Assembly (NCBI GenBank): GCA_019637335.1
Contig: JAHBVV010000002.1
Coordinates: 186,001-250,000 of the forward strand
Reading direction: 5' to 3'
Length of the DNA: 64,000 bases
Source of the DNA: Candidatus Hydrogenedentota bacterium
GTDB lineage: Bacteria > Hydrogenedentota > Hydrogenedentia > Hydrogenedentales > JAEUWI01
Position numbers and translations under genes: made by a program. The notes under the pieces are model-generated. The model worked only from the letters and a program-made list of their open reading frames with translations, did no database searches and had not been told where the DNA came from. Shown here piece after piece: positions 1 to 9,498 of this stretch. Position 1 is the stretch's first letter. Each line of letters opens with the position of its first letter.

Positions 1-1030
1 TCGCCGTCAGCCCCTGGATGAGCCCCTTCGAGATCTCCACCGCAATATTCCCCAGGCTCGCCCGCTGCGTCGCGTGCAGCGAAAGCCGCGCGTCCTGCCA
101 TTCAAAGCCCAGAAAGTGCGCGCACATCCCCAGAAACTGGTCGCAATCCAGATCAACCGTATAGCTCCGCGGGATAAAAAACGCCACCGAGCACACCTCC
201 TTCCCCCAGAAGCTCTGCGGGTACACATACACCGCCGACGCCGGAAGATTCACGCTCGCGTATCGCTCCGTGAGCGCGCGCACCCGCTCTTCCGCTTCCT
301 GCGGCAGCGCCGCCTCGCCTGCGTCCGTCTCCGGCGTCTCCACCGAAACCACATGCACCTCGTTGTCCGCGCCGCGCCACGCGCAAACGTACTCCCGGCC
401 CGTCGCCGAAACAAGCGCCACGCTCTCAAGCGGCAGGTACTGCTCCAACTCCTCGATGATGCTCCGGAACACGAGCTCCTCGCTGTAAGAATCCGCCGCC
501 ACCTGCGTCAGGCGCACCAGCGAGTGAAGGCGCGCGCTCACCAGCTCGCAATGGTTCGCATACTGCCGCAGATCGCGGGTCGCATCCTCCACCCGAACCT
601 TCAACTGCTCGCGTTCCTCCGACAACAGCCGCACCAGCTCATCCCGCTCCAGCAGCACCGCGTGGTACTCCAGCGCCCGCTTCACCGCCGCCTGAAGCGT
701 CGCGGAGACAAACGGCTTGATCACAAAATCAAAAGCCCCCGCCCGCATCGTGTCGATGATCGTCTCCGCGCGCCCGTCCCCCGTCAGGATAACCGGCGCC
801 AGCAGCGGATGGTGCTCCCGCATAAACGGCAGAAGATCCAGCCCGTTGCCGTCCGGAAGCCCAAGATCCACCAGCGCGCACGCAAAAGTGCGCTCGCCCA
901 GCCGTTCCCGCGCCTCCGCAAGGCTCGATGCCGACACCGTCGAAAGCCCCGATACCTGCATCAGCTCCCGAAGCAGTCCCTGGATCTGTTGATTGTCGTC
1001 GACAATCAGTATGTGAATGTCATCGTTCAT
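1..1030 (-). CDS. Response regulator/sensor protein: receiver, GAF-like region, H-box-like tail; cut by left edge
   Basis: Reading from ATG at 1030 towards position 1, the frame stays open for 343 codons to the window edge, so the C-terminus is missing. Residues 1-120 form a CheY-type receiver domain with acidic pair D11/D12, phospho-acceptor D55, T83 and K105. A charged, probably coiled-coil linker (about 122-180) leads to a GAF-like region (about 180-315). The last visible residues (about 322-343, starting TQRASLGNIA) resemble the start of a HisKA dimerisation helix. In an ungapped alignment on SLG, the usual phosphorylatable histidine falls on K335. The protein is probably a cytoplasmic signalling hybrid. 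Whether a kinase ATPase domain follows cannot be seen. It is divergent from the PSD1 gene, with 238 bp between the two starts. The receiver is certain; the rest is inference. Confidence 0.8.
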   Translation of the reverse strand, partial: MNDDIHILIVDDNQQIQGLLRELMQVSGLSTVSASSLAEARERLGERTFACALVDLGLPDGNGLDLLPFMREHHPLLAPVILTGDGRAETIIDTMRAGAFDFVIKPFVSATLQAAVKRALEYHAVLLERDELVRLLSEEREQLKVRVEDATRDLRQYANHCELVSARLHSLVRLTQVAADSYSEELVFRSIIEELEQYLPLESVALVSATGREYVCAWRGADNEVHVVSVETPETDAGEAALPQEAEERVRALTERYASVNLPASAVYVYPQSFWGKEVCSVAFFIPRSYTVDLDCDQFLGMCAHFLGFEWQDARLSLHATQRASLGNIAVEISKGLIQGLTA

Positions 1031-1268
1031 CCCAACCCGTTCGTGCCTGCCCCGGGGCCCGCGTGCCTGTCCCCCGGCGCGCTGGCGGGGCCACAGCCGC
1101 CAGTGACCCGCAAGGATACCGTATGTGCATGTGATATTCCAACTTATCTGTGCCGAATTCCGTACTATTCTCCCCATTACCCGCCCGCCACGGCGCTGGA
1201 TTCCCGACCAATTCTGTGTTAAGGTAACTTGACGTGCCGCAGTGAGTTTTGAACGGAATTCCACCATC

Positions 1269-4200
1269 ATGATTGCTCGTATCTGCACCGCAACCGCCGC
1301 CTTGGCCCTGCTCGCGGCAACCGCACCACCAAACCCGGCAAGCGCCAGCGAAACCTACGCCCGCGAAATCGCACCCATCTTCGCCCGCGCCTGTGTCTCC
1401 TGCCACGGGCCCGAGCAACAAAAAGCCGGCCTCCGGCTCGACAGCCCAGCCGCCCTCGCCATCGGTGGCGACAGCGGGCCACCCCTCAGAGCGGGCGACC
1501 CCGCCGGCAGCCTCCTCTACCAGGCCGTCGCAGGGCTCCACGAAAGCCTCGCCATGCCCCCCAAGGGCGACCCCCTCACCACGGAAGACCTCGCCGCCAT
1601 CCAGCGATGGATCGAGGCCGGCGCCCAGCTGCCGGAAGAGGAGGGGGGGAGGCCCGCCGTACAGTCCGACCACTGGTCGTTCCAGCCCGTAACCCGCCCC
1701 GAAATACCCGAAACCACCGTCGGCTGGGGGGATAGCCCCATCGACGCCTTCATCCTCAAGCGCCTCGAAGCCGCCGGCGTCGCCCCAAGCCCCCAGGCTG
1801 ATCCGAAAACCCTCGTCCGCCGCCTCTACCTCGATCTCGTCGGGCTCCCCCCCGATCCCCAGGTGGCCGACGCCTTCGCCGAAAACCCGGCCCCCGCAGC
1901 CTACGAAAAACTCGTCGACTCCCTCCTCGCCTCGCCCCATTTCGGCGAGCGATGGGGCCGCCACTGGCTCGATCTCGCACGCTACGCCGACAGCGACGGC
2001 TACGAAAAGGACAGCCCCCGCCCCTACGCCTGGCGCTACCGCGACTGGGTCATCAATGCCATCAACGAAGACCTCCCCTACGACCAGTTCGTCATTCACC
2101 AGCTCGCCGGCGATCTCCTCCCCGGAGCCACCCTAGCGCAACGCGCCGCCACCGGCTTCCACCGCAACACCCTCACCAACCGCGAAGGCGGCATCGACCC
2201 CGAAGAGGATCGCGTCAAGCAGGCCGTCGACCGAACCAACACCACCGGCGCGGTCTTCATGGGCCTCACCATGGCCTGCGCCCAATGCCACACCCACAAG
2301 TACGACCCCATCACCCAGCGCGAATACTTCGGCATGTACGCCTTCTTCGACGCCGCCATGGAGGAGAACATCCCCGCGCCGCTGCCGGGCGAGGAAGAGG
2401 CCCACGCCGCCGCCGTCGCGGATCATGAAGCCAAAGTCGCCGCAAAACAGGCCGAACTCGACGCCTACCGCCCCAGCCTCCTCGGCGGCCTCGCCGAATG
2501 GGAAGCCGCCATTGCCGTGCCAGAGGATGGCTGGAACATCCAGGACCCCGTCACCTTCAGCTCGATCGGCGGAGCCGCCCTCGAAGAACTAGACGACCGC
2601 TCCATTCTCGCTAGCGGAGAAAACGGCGTCACCGATACCTACACGGTCGTCCTTCGCTCCGGGGATATCGGCGTCCGCGGCCTCCGCCTCGAAGTCCTCA
2701 CGCACAATTCCCTCACCTTCAATGGCCCGGGAAGAGCGCACAACGGCAACTTCGTGCTTTCGGAAATTACCGTCAACGCCGCGCCCGCCGGACGCCCCCA
2801 CAGCACCGAAAACATCAAAATCGCGCGGGCAAAAGCCACCTTCGAACAGGAGGGTTACCCCATCGAAGCCGCCTTCGACGGCGATCCCGTCACCGGCTGG
2901 GCCATCCTCGACGGGCGCAACACCAACCAGAACCGCTCCGCCGAATTCACCTTCGAATCGCCCGCCGGATTCGACCGCGGAACCATCTTTACCATCACCC
3001 TCGACCAGCGCTACGGCGAGATGTACAACCTCGGCCGCTTCCGGATCGCCCTCACCACCAACGACCCCGAAAACATCCTCTACCCGGACGATGTCGTCGC
3101 CGCGCTCCAGACCCCCGCCGCCGACCGAAGCGCCGAACAGATCAAAACCCTCCTCGACTACCACGGCCAGAACGACGAAACCTACGTCAAACCCGCAGGC
3201 GAATTGCGCGACCTCCAGAACAATCCGCCCAAGCCGATCCCCTCCATCGTCATGGCCATCGCCCGGAATCCCAATCCGCCCGTCACCCGCGTCCACAACC
3301 GCGGCGACTTCCTCCAGCCCGGCGCCGTCGTCGGGCCGCACACCCCCGCCGTGCTCCACCCGCTTCAGCCCCGCGGGGAATCGCCAGACCGCCTCGACCT
3401 CGCACGCTGGATCGTGGACCCCGCCAACCCGCTCACCGCGCGCGTCGCCGTAAACCGCGTCTGGGAGCACCTCTTCGGCGACGGGCTCGCCCGCACCAGC
3501 GAAGACTTCGGCACACGCACCGAAGACCCCACCCACCCCGAACTGCTCGACTGGCTCGCCGCAAGCTTCATTGAGGATCACCACTGGAGCCGGAAATCCC
3601 TCATCAAGGCCATCGTCATGTCCGCAGCCTACCGGCAGTCCTCCCACATCCGCGAAGACCTCTTCGACCGCGATCCGGCCAACCGCCTCATCGCGCGCCA
3701 GAACCGGTTCCGCGTCGAAGCCGAAATCACCCGCGATCTCTTCCTCGCCGCCAGCGGCCTCCTGGTCGACGATATCGGCGGCCCCAGCGTCCGCCCGCCC
3801 CTTCCCGAGGGCGTCGCCAATCTCGGCTACGCCAACTCCGTCAAGTGGCCCGAAAGCGAAGGCCCCGACAAATACCGCCGCGGCCTCTACATATTCTTCC
3901 AGCGCACCGTTGCCTATCCCATGCTCGTGGCCTTCGACTGCCCCGACTCCAATGAAGCCAAGTTGAGCCGCAACCGCTCCAACACGCCCCTCCAGGCCCT
4001 CACGCTCCTCAACGACCCCGTCTTCGTCGAGGCGGCCCAGGCCCTCGGAACGCGCCTGCTCGAACTGCCCGCCGGAACCGGCCCCGAACGCGCCCGCGAG
4101 GCCTTCCGCCTCTGCATGGGCCGCGATCCCATCGACCGCGAGCTCGATCTGCTCGTCAAGCTCATCGCCGAACAGGAAGCCCTCTTCAAGCAGTACCCCG

Positions 4201-4322
4201 AAGAAGCCAAAACGCTGCTCGGCGACTATCTCCCCGAAAACATGCCGCCCGAAAAAGCCGCCGCACACATGATCCTCGCGCGCTCCATCATGAACCTCGA
4301 CGAATTCCTCACAAGAGAATAA
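1269..4322 (+). CDS. PSD1-type secreted cytochrome c protein (PSCyt1-DUF1549-DUF1553)
   Basis: The frame opens at a GTG at 1242, but the ATG at 1269 puts a normal signal peptide (hydrophobic residues about 5-25) at the N-terminus, so 1269 is preferred (1017 aa). A class I heme motif CVSCH lies at residues 42-46, followed by the PSCyt1 region. A DUF1549 (PSCyt2) block includes a second cysteine-histidine cluster CAQCHTHK near residue 345. A central beta-rich, discoidin-like stretch and a C-terminal DUF1553 block (about 690-1000, with NRVWEHLFG) complete the layout. The family is abundant in Planctomycetes and relatives and usually sits directly upstream of a DUF1501 gene, as here. The biochemical role is unproven; periplasmic redox or polysaccharide-related work is usually suggested. 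The family call is secure, the function is not. Confidence 0.93.
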   Translation: MIARICTATAALALLAATAPPNPASASETYAREIAPIFARACVSCHGPEQQKAGLRLDSPAALAIGGDSGPPLRAGDPAGSLLYQAVAGLHESLAMPPKGDPLTTEDLAAIQRWIEAGAQLPEEEGGRPAVQSDHWSFQPVTRPEIPETTVGWGDSPIDAFILKRLEAAGVAPSPQADPKTLVRRLYLDLVGLPPDPQVADAFAENPAPAAYEKLVDSLLASPHFGERWGRHWLDLARYADSDGYEKDSPRPYAWRYRDWVINAINEDLPYDQFVIHQLAGDLLPGATLAQRAATGFHRNTLTNREGGIDPEEDRVKQAVDRTNTTGAVFMGLTMACAQCHTHKYDPITQREYFGMYAFFDAAMEENIPAPLPGEEEAHAAAVADHEAKVAAKQAELDAYRPSLLGGLAEWEAAIAVPEDGWNIQDPVTFSSIGGAALEELDDRSILASGENGVTDTYTVVLRSGDIGVRGLRLEVLTHNSLTFNGPGRAHNGNFVLSEITVNAAPAGRPHSTENIKIARAKATFEQEGYPIEAAFDGDPVTGWAILDGRNTNQNRSAEFTFESPAGFDRGTIFTITLDQRYGEMYNLGRFRIALTTNDPENILYPDDVVAALQTPAADRSAEQIKTLLDYHGQNDETYVKPAGELRDLQNNPPKPIPSIVMAIARNPNPPVTRVHNRGDFLQPGAVVGPHTPAVLHPLQPRGESPDRLDLARWIVDPANPLTARVAVNRVWEHLFGDGLARTSEDFGTRTEDPTHPELLDWLAASFIEDHHWSRKSLIKAIVMSAAYRQSSHIREDLFDRDPANRLIARQNRFRVEAEITRDLFLAASGLLVDDIGGPSVRPPLPEGVANLGYANSVKWPESEGPDKYRRGLYIFFQRTVAYPMLVAFDCPDSNEAKLSRNRSNTPLQALTLLNDPVFVEAAQALGTRLLELPAGTGPERAREAFRLCMGRDPIDRELDLLVKLIAEQEALFKQYPEEAKTLLGDYLPENMPPEKAAAHMILARSIMNLDEFLTRE

Positions 4323-4447
4323 GTCCCATGCAAGCCAGTCTACCGCCCGCAACCCCGAAGTTTCCCGGAGCCCCCGAGTTCCCAGGCTTCCTGAAGTCCC
4401 TCAGGTCCCTGCCGTCCCCCCGTCCACCAAGGCCGAGGTAATCCGCC
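4323..4447. repeat. Degenerate CCC-rich short repeat between the PSD1 and DUF1501 genes
   Basis: The spacer from about 4360 to 4435 is built of loosely repeated 9-10 bp words such as GAGTTCCCAGG and GAAGTCCCTCAGG. Similar words recur just after the DUF1501 gene (5928-5965, GGGACTCGGGCATTCC). No gene is visible. It may be a degenerate intergenic repeat within the operon. Confidence 0.4.
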
Positions 4448-5923
4448 ATGCACCCCATCCAAGAACAGCTCCTGCGCACCCGCCGCCAGTTCCTCACCAC
4501 CGCCGCCGGCGGCATCGGAGGCCTCGCCCTCACCGCACTCCTCGGGCGCGAGGCCGGCGCGAAAATTCCCGGCGTCAACCCCCTCGCGCCACGCCCCAAC
4601 CACATCACGCCCAAAGCAAAAGCCTGCATTTTCATCTTCATGGAAGGCGGCCCCAGCCAGATGGATCTCTTCGATCCAAAACCCATGCTCAACAAGCTCA
4701 ACGGCCAGCCACTGCCCGAATCCCTCACAAAAGACATGCGCTTCGCCTTCATCCAGAAGGAAACCGCCACCGTCCTCGGCAGCAACCAGCAATTCAAAAA
4801 ATTCGGCCAATCCGGCATGGATTTCTCCACCTGGCTCCCCAATATCGGCAGCTGCGCCGACGATATCTGCATGATCCGCTCCATGCACACCGAAGCCTTT
4901 AACCACCACCCCGGCCAGCTCATGATGAACTCCGGCGTCCCCACCTTCGGACGCCCCTCCATGGGCGCCTGGATTAACTACGGCCTCGGTACCGATGCCG
5001 ACAACCTCCCCGGCTACGTCGTGCTCACCGCCGGACGCGGCACCTCCGGCGGCGTCTCCAACTGGACCAGCGGATTCCTCCCCTCCAACTACCAGGGCGT
5101 CCTCTTCCGCAACGAGGGCGAGCCCGTACTGCACCTCGCCAACCCCGCCGGCATGCCCCACGAATGCCAGCGCCTCGGCCTCGACACCGTCCGCGACCTC
5201 AACCAGATCCACTACGAGGAAACCCGCGACCCCGAGATCCTCGCCCGCATCTCCTCCTACGAACTCGCCTACCGCATGCAGGCCGCCGCGCCCGAACTCA
5301 TCGACCTCTCCGGCGAGTCCCAGGCCACCCTCGATATGTACGGCGTCGACCGCTCCGAATCCGGCTACAAAGCCTCCCGCGCCGGCGGTCCCGGCACCTT
5401 CACCGCCTTCTCCCGAAACTGCCTCCTCGCCCGCAGGCTCGTCGAGCGCGGCGTGCGCTTCATCAATATCTACCACGCCAGCTGGGACCACCACAGCGAC
5501 CTCGACAACGAGATGGAATACACCACCGCAATGTGCGACCAGCCCATCGCCGCCCTTATCAAAGACCTCAAACAGCGCGGCCTGCTCGACGAAACCCTCG
5601 TTATCTTCGGCTCCGAATTCGGCCGCACCCCCCTCGGAGAGAACCGCGCCGGTTTCCGCGAAGCCAACACCGGCCGCGACCATCACCCCATGGCCTTCAC
5701 CATCTGGATGGCCGGCGGCGGGACCAAAGGCGGAACCATCATCGGCGAAACCGACGACATCGGCTGGAACATCGTCAAGGACCCCGTCCACATCAACGAC
5801 CTCCACGCCACCATACTCCACCTCTTCGGCCTCAACCACCTCGACCTCACCTACCGCTACAGCGGACGCGACTTCCGCCTCACCGATGTCGCCGGAAAAC
5901 TCGTCCCCCAAATCTACACCTGA
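4448..5923 (+). CDS. DUF1501 family protein, Tat-exported
   Basis: This 491-residue protein starts at ATG 4448. The N-terminus carries a twin-arginine motif (RRQFLTT, residues about 12-18) followed by a Gly/Ala-rich hydrophobic stretch, so export of a folded protein through Tat is likely. The body has the sulfatase/alkaline-phosphatase-like fold expected of DUF1501. Typical family segments are visible, including FMEGGPSQMD near residue 65, HHPGQLMMNSG near 155 and FGSEFGRTP near 390. It follows the PSD1 cytochrome gene by 125 bp on the same strand. That pairing is the standard arrangement in Planctomycetes-like genomes and suggests a shared extracytoplasmic function. The enzymatic activity is unknown. 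The family assignment is confident. Confidence 0.92.
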   Translation: MHPIQEQLLRTRRQFLTTAAGGIGGLALTALLGREAGAKIPGVNPLAPRPNHITPKAKACIFIFMEGGPSQMDLFDPKPMLNKLNGQPLPESLTKDMRFAFIQKETATVLGSNQQFKKFGQSGMDFSTWLPNIGSCADDICMIRSMHTEAFNHHPGQLMMNSGVPTFGRPSMGAWINYGLGTDADNLPGYVVLTAGRGTSGGVSNWTSGFLPSNYQGVLFRNEGEPVLHLANPAGMPHECQRLGLDTVRDLNQIHYEETRDPEILARISSYELAYRMQAAAPELIDLSGESQATLDMYGVDRSESGYKASRAGGPGTFTAFSRNCLLARRLVERGVRFINIYHASWDHHSDLDNEMEYTTAMCDQPIAALIKDLKQRGLLDETLVIFGSEFGRTPLGENRAGFREANTGRDHHPMAFTIWMAGGGTKGGTIIGETDDIGWNIVKDPVHINDLHATILHLFGLNHLDLTYRYSGRDFRLTDVAGKLVPQIYT

Positions 5924-5964
5924 CCCCAGGGACTCGGGCATTCCTGGGAAACCCGGGGGAAGGG

Positions 5965-7428
5965 CTAGGCGAGTTCGGGGTTGCTGAGCATGCGATCTTT
6001 CATGGCGCCGAGGGTTTCGGAGAGGAGCGCCTGGTAGATGTGGGGGTTGCGCATGCGCTTGAGCTCTTCGGGGAGCGCGGCGATCTGGTTCAGGGCGTGA
6101 TCGCGGATGGCGTGGATCGGCGGCGCGTCACCGGTGCGTTCCCCATCGCGGAAGACGGTTTTCAGGAGGTCTTCGGCGCGGGTTGCGGGGCCGAACCTGA
6201 CCTTGCGGTTCGGCCACATGCGGTTTCGTCCGCGCACCAGGCCGGTTTCCGGCAATTCCTCGTCGTCGAGACACACGACGTCGCAAACGGGATGGCCGTC
6301 GGCGTCGAAGTAGCGCACGAGGCGCTTGCGGCCGGGGTCGGTGGCCTTTTCGATGTTGGAGGAGATTTTCATGCGGCTCTGCCAGGCGCCGTTCTCTTCG
6401 ATGGCGACGAGCTTGTAGACGCCGCTGAGCGCGGGGGAATCGTAGGCGGTGACCATGTGGGTGCCGACGCCCCAGGCGTTGATCTTGGCGCCCTGGCGCT
6501 TGAGGTCGACGATGAGTTCCTCATCGAGATCGTTTGAGGCCACGATGAGCGGGTTCTCCAGACCCGCCTGGAGCATTTGCTGGTGGGCGATTTTGCTGAG
6601 GCGGGACAGGTCGCCGGAATCGAGGCGGATCGCGGGGCGCACGGGGATGCCGGCTTCGCGCATCTCCTGGAAGACGGTGATGGCGTTGGGCACGCCGCTT
6701 GTTTCGGTATCGTAGGTATCGACGAGCAGCACGCAGCGATCGGGATAATGCCGGGCGAAGGTGCGGAAGGCCTCCAACTCGGAGGGAAAGCTCATGACCC
6801 AGCTGTGCGCGTGGGTGCCGGCGACGGGGATGCCGTAGACCTTGCCTGCGAGGACGTTGGAGGTGCTGTTGCATCCGCCGATGTAGCAGGCGCGGGAGGC
6901 GCTTACGGCGCCATCGGGGCCGTGCGCGCGGCGAAGGCCGAATTCCATGACGGGATCGCCGCTGGCCGCGAGGCAGACGCGGGCGGCTTTGGTGGCGATG
7001 AGCGTCTGGTAATTGAGGATGTTGAGGAGGGCGGATTCGATGAGCAGGGATTCGAAGATCGTGCCCTCGATCTGGAGGATCGGCTCGTAGGGGTAGACGA
7101 GGGAGCCTTCCGGCAGGGCCTGCACCGTGCAGCGGGGCCGGAAGCCTTCGAGGTGTTCGAGAAAGCCATCGCCGAAGACCTTCAGGGAGCGGAGGTACTC
7201 GATGTCGTCGCGGGTGAAGCGGAGGTTCTGGAGGTAGTCCAGAAAGGGTCCGAGACCGGCGAACACGGCGAAGCCAGTGTGCGGCGGCAGATTGCGGAAG
7301 AAATAATTGAACGCGACGCGCTGGCCGGCGCGATCTTCCTTCCACTGGCCGGCCATCATCGTGATTTCATAGAAATCGGTGAGAAGCGCCAGGCCTTCGC
7401 GGCGGAACCAGGGGCTATCGGGACTCAC
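5965..7428 (-). CDS. pncB: Nicotinate phosphoribosyltransferase
   Basis: This 487-residue protein converts nicotinate and PRPP to nicotinate mononucleotide in the Preiss-Handler branch of NAD synthesis (cytosolic). The N-terminal LTDFYEITMM segment (about 16-25), the family block GTHAHSWVMSF (about 208) and the later IRLDSGDL and ASNDLDEE segments (around 265-305) match the NAPRTase family. It is the last gene of a four-gene minus-strand operon. Its ATG overlaps the nicotinamidase stop by 4 nt, so nicotinate made by PncA would be handed to the next enzyme of the same transcription unit. No terminator is evident between this gene and the convergent DUF1501 gene. Length and motifs are normal. 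Confidence 0.96.
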   Translation of the reverse strand: MSPDSPWFRREGLALLTDFYEITMMAGQWKEDRAGQRVAFNYFFRNLPPHTGFAVFAGLGPFLDYLQNLRFTRDDIEYLRSLKVFGDGFLEHLEGFRPRCTVQALPEGSLVYPYEPILQIEGTIFESLLIESALLNILNYQTLIATKAARVCLAASGDPVMEFGLRRAHGPDGAVSASRACYIGGCNSTSNVLAGKVYGIPVAGTHAHSWVMSFPSELEAFRTFARHYPDRCVLLVDTYDTETSGVPNAITVFQEMREAGIPVRPAIRLDSGDLSRLSKIAHQQMLQAGLENPLIVASNDLDEELIVDLKRQGAKINAWGVGTHMVTAYDSPALSGVYKLVAIEENGAWQSRMKISSNIEKATDPGRKRLVRYFDADGHPVCDVVCLDDEELPETGLVRGRNRMWPNRKVRFGPATRAEDLLKTVFRDGERTGDAPPIHAIRDHALNQIAALPEELKRMRNPHIYQALLSETLGAMKDRMLSNPELA

Positions 7429-7997
7429 GGGACGATATCCGCGCCGCGCGCGAACTGGACGCCGGCGGCGCGCATTTCCGCCAGGGCCGTTGCGGCGGTT
7501 TCATCGGCGACGCCGCGGCAGCCATCCTCCACGAGCACGGTCTCGAAACCGGCCTGCAGCGCATCGAGCGCGGTGGCCTTGACGCAGTAGTCCGTGGCGA
7601 GGCCGGCGACGAAGACGCGGCGCACGCCATCGGCCTGGAGGCGCTGGGCGAGATCCGTGCCTTCGAAGCCGCTGTAGGCCTCGCGCGTGGGATCGGCGCC
7701 CTTGCTGATGATTGTGGCGTCGGAGGGGACGTGCAGGTCGCCGTGGAACTCGGCCCCGGGGGAGTTCTGGACGCAATGAGGTGGCCAGCTCATATCGGTG
7801 AATTCAGGCGCCTCGCTGAAGCTGCAGTGGTCGTTGGGGTGCCAGTCGCGGGTGAAGTAGATTTTCCCGAACTTCATCTGGAGCGGGTTGATGACGCGGA
7901 CGACCCCTTCCCCGCCGAGCACGGGCAGCGCGCCGCCGGGGCAGAAGTCGTTCTGCACGTCCACGACAATCAGGGCGTCGGAATCACTCACTTTCAT
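7425..7997 (-). CDS. pncA: Nicotinamidase (isochorismatase fold)
   Basis: Two in-frame ATGs exist (8006 and 7997). The sequence AGGAGG touches the first and lies 9 nt before the second, so 7997 is chosen (190 aa). The enzyme hydrolyses nicotinamide to nicotinate. The catalytic triad is visible as D13 (VVDVQNDF), K99 (ISKGAD) and C138 (GLATDYCVK). Metal ligands fit D51, H53 and H57 in the RDWHPNDH segment. The 5' end overlaps the Nudix stop by 14 nt and the 3' end overlaps pncB by 4 nt, which implies translational coupling. The neighbourhood (Nudix, PncA, PncB) is a coherent NAD salvage module. Confidence 0.96.
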   Translation of the reverse strand: MKVSDSDALIVVDVQNDFCPGGALPVLGGEGVVRVINPLQMKFGKIYFTRDWHPNDHCSFSEAPEFTDMSWPPHCVQNSPGAEFHGDLHVPSDATIISKGADPTREAYSGFEGTDLAQRLQADGVRRVFVAGLATDYCVKATALDALQAGFETVLVEDGCRGVADETAATALAEMRAAGVQFARGADIVP

Positions 7998-8436
7998 CGA
8001 AGGCATCCTCCTCCGTGCGTATGTTCACGTGTTCGAGTATGTCCGCGTGGTCAAAGGCCATCTCCGGAAGCCGGTCCACGGCGAACCAGCGCGCGGCGGC
8101 CGCATCGTCGCCGGCGGTGACTTCCGCGTTGCCGGGGCAAGCCGCGACGTACACGATCGATATGGTGTGTCCGCGGGGATCGCGCCCGGGTGTGCCGACG
8201 GTGTACAGCTGGCTCAGGGGTAGTCCGGTCAGGCCGGTTTCCTCCTGGAGTTCACGGCGGGCGGCGTCCTCAAGATCTTCCTGCTCGTTGACGAAGCCGC
8301 CGGGCATGGCCCAGGCGCCCTGGAAGGGCTCGTTCTTTCGCTGGATCAGCAGGATCTCGGGCCCGTTCGGCCCCTGGCGAAGGACGGCGATGTCCACGGT
8401 CACCATGGGCCGGGGATGGTCGTAGGAATAGCTCAT
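7984..8436 (-). CDS. Nudix hydrolase, probably acting on a nicotinamide or ADP-ribose nucleotide
   Basis: This 150-residue protein contains a perfect Nudix box. G47 is followed five residues later by E53, then seven residues, then R61-E62-L63-x-E65-E66-x-G68. Nudix enzymes cleave nucleoside diphosphates linked to another moiety. The substrate cannot be read from the box. Its position between pncA and the esterase gene suggests NAD(H), ADP-ribose or a related compound. It is too short to be the NrtR type, which carries an added winged helix. The start overlaps the esterase stop by 4 nt (ATGA) and the 3' end overlaps pncA. Family certain, substrate inferred. Confidence 0.93.
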   Translation of the reverse strand: MSYSYDHPRPMVTVDIAVLRQGPNGPEILLIQRKNEPFQGAWAMPGGFVNEQEDLEDAARRELQEETGLTGLPLSQLYTVGTPGRDPRGHTISIVYVAACPGNAEVTAGDDAAAARWFAVDRLPEMAFDHADILEHVNIRTEEDAFDESE

Positions 8437-9251
8437 GACTTGCCTTGCGCAAGCAACCAGGAGATCACGTCGTGATCCCGGTAGGTCGCGTCCCAGGAAT
8501 TGTGGCCAACCCCCTCATACTCGGTGTATCGGATGTTTCCGCCGGCGCCTTGAACAGCTTCCACCATGGCGCGGGAGCGGTCGGGCGGCACGACGGTGTC
8601 GGCGCCGCCGTGGAAGGCCCAGATCGGGACAGCTGCCAGGGCGCGTACGCGGGAGGCGTGGCTGCCGTAGGGATTCCCGCCGGTCGTGCCGAGCAGGCGC
8701 TGGATATCGGCGGGGTCGCCTCCGCCGCAGATGGGTACAAGGGCGGCGAAGGTATCGGTGTGGATGGCGCCCCAGAGCCAGGTTCCGTAGCCGCCCATGG
8801 AGAGCCCGGTGAGGTAAACGCGTTTGTCGTCGACCGCATACGCGGCGCGCACGGCGGCCATCTGGGCTTCGAGGACGTCGTGTTGCGTGTCCCAGTTGGC
8901 GTCCTTCGGGCATTGCGGCATGAGGACGAGCGCCGGAAAGCGATCGGGGTGTTTTTCGATGGCGGGGCCGAGGCCGACCTTCGAATGCACGAGGCCATCG
9001 TCGCCACGTTCGCCGGCCCCGTGCAGAAAGACGATGAGCGGCCACTCGGATTCGGGCGTGTAGGCCTCGGGCACAAAGAGCACGTAGCGGTGGGCTTTTC
9101 CGTGCACTTCGATGGTCTGCTGGAGGAATCCTGTTTGCATCGGGTCCTTACCCCCCGCTTCGGTGTCCGCGGCGGCGGGCGTGGTCCAGGCCAGCAGGGC
9201 CGCCAGGAGAGCGAAACGTGTGTAGCGGGCTGCGCGAACGACAACGGGCAT
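8433..9251 (-). CDS. Secreted alpha/beta hydrolase (prolyl-oligopeptidase/PHB-depolymerase-like esterase)
   Basis: This 272-residue protein begins with a basic n-region and a hydrophobic core (about residues 12-26) ending in TPAAADT, a likely signal peptide, so it should act outside the cytoplasm. The core carries the nucleophile elbow GLSMGGYG (serine near residue 152), the acid in FHGGADTVVP (near 215) and the histidine in GVGHNSW (near 250). The oxyanion-region segment FLHGAGERGDD is near residue 75. It is the first gene of the operon with the Nudix, pncA and pncB genes, coupled to the Nudix gene by a 4-nt overlap. A secreted esterase heading an NAD salvage operon is unusual. Its substrate is unknown. 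Confidence 0.9.
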   Translation of the reverse strand: MPVVVRAARYTRFALLAALLAWTTPAAADTEAGGKDPMQTGFLQQTIEVHGKAHRYVLFVPEAYTPESEWPLIVFLHGAGERGDDGLVHSKVGLGPAIEKHPDRFPALVLMPQCPKDANWDTQHDVLEAQMAAVRAAYAVDDKRVYLTGLSMGGYGTWLWGAIHTDTFAALVPICGGGDPADIQRLLGTTGGNPYGSHASRVRALAAVPIWAFHGGADTVVPPDRSRAMVEAVQGAGGNIRYTEYEGVGHNSWDATYRDHDVISWLLAQGKS

Positions 9252-9498
9252 ATGCGAAAGCTCCCTTTTGCGTGGTGTTCATCGATTATGGACGATGCCG
9301 GTTGGCAATGCAATCCGTGCTTACTATCCGTCAACTTTTTTTTGGCAAGATATCCCGAATTGGCCTCGCAGAGCCGTCGTCACCCCACACGTTCAACGTC
9401 CGCCAACGTGGCTTAGCCTTCCAGGCTGAGACAGCGTGAGCGCCGACTTCGAACGGCCCATGGAAGTCAGGAATACAGCCTCGGAATCCCACGACGAA

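Noticed and set aside
74-1222. Long plus-strand frame opposite the response regulator
   Set aside because: It is Arg/His/Leu-rich with no motif and lies antisense to a clear receiver-domain gene.
2589-4352. Long minus-strand frame across the PSD1 gene
   Set aside because: It mirrors the codon bias of the PSD1 gene in another frame and has no recognisable domain.
9250-9345. Promoter for the NAD salvage operon (TTGACG on the minus strand near 9333)
   Set aside because: No convincing -10 box lies 16-18 bp downstream, so it is not listed as a feature.
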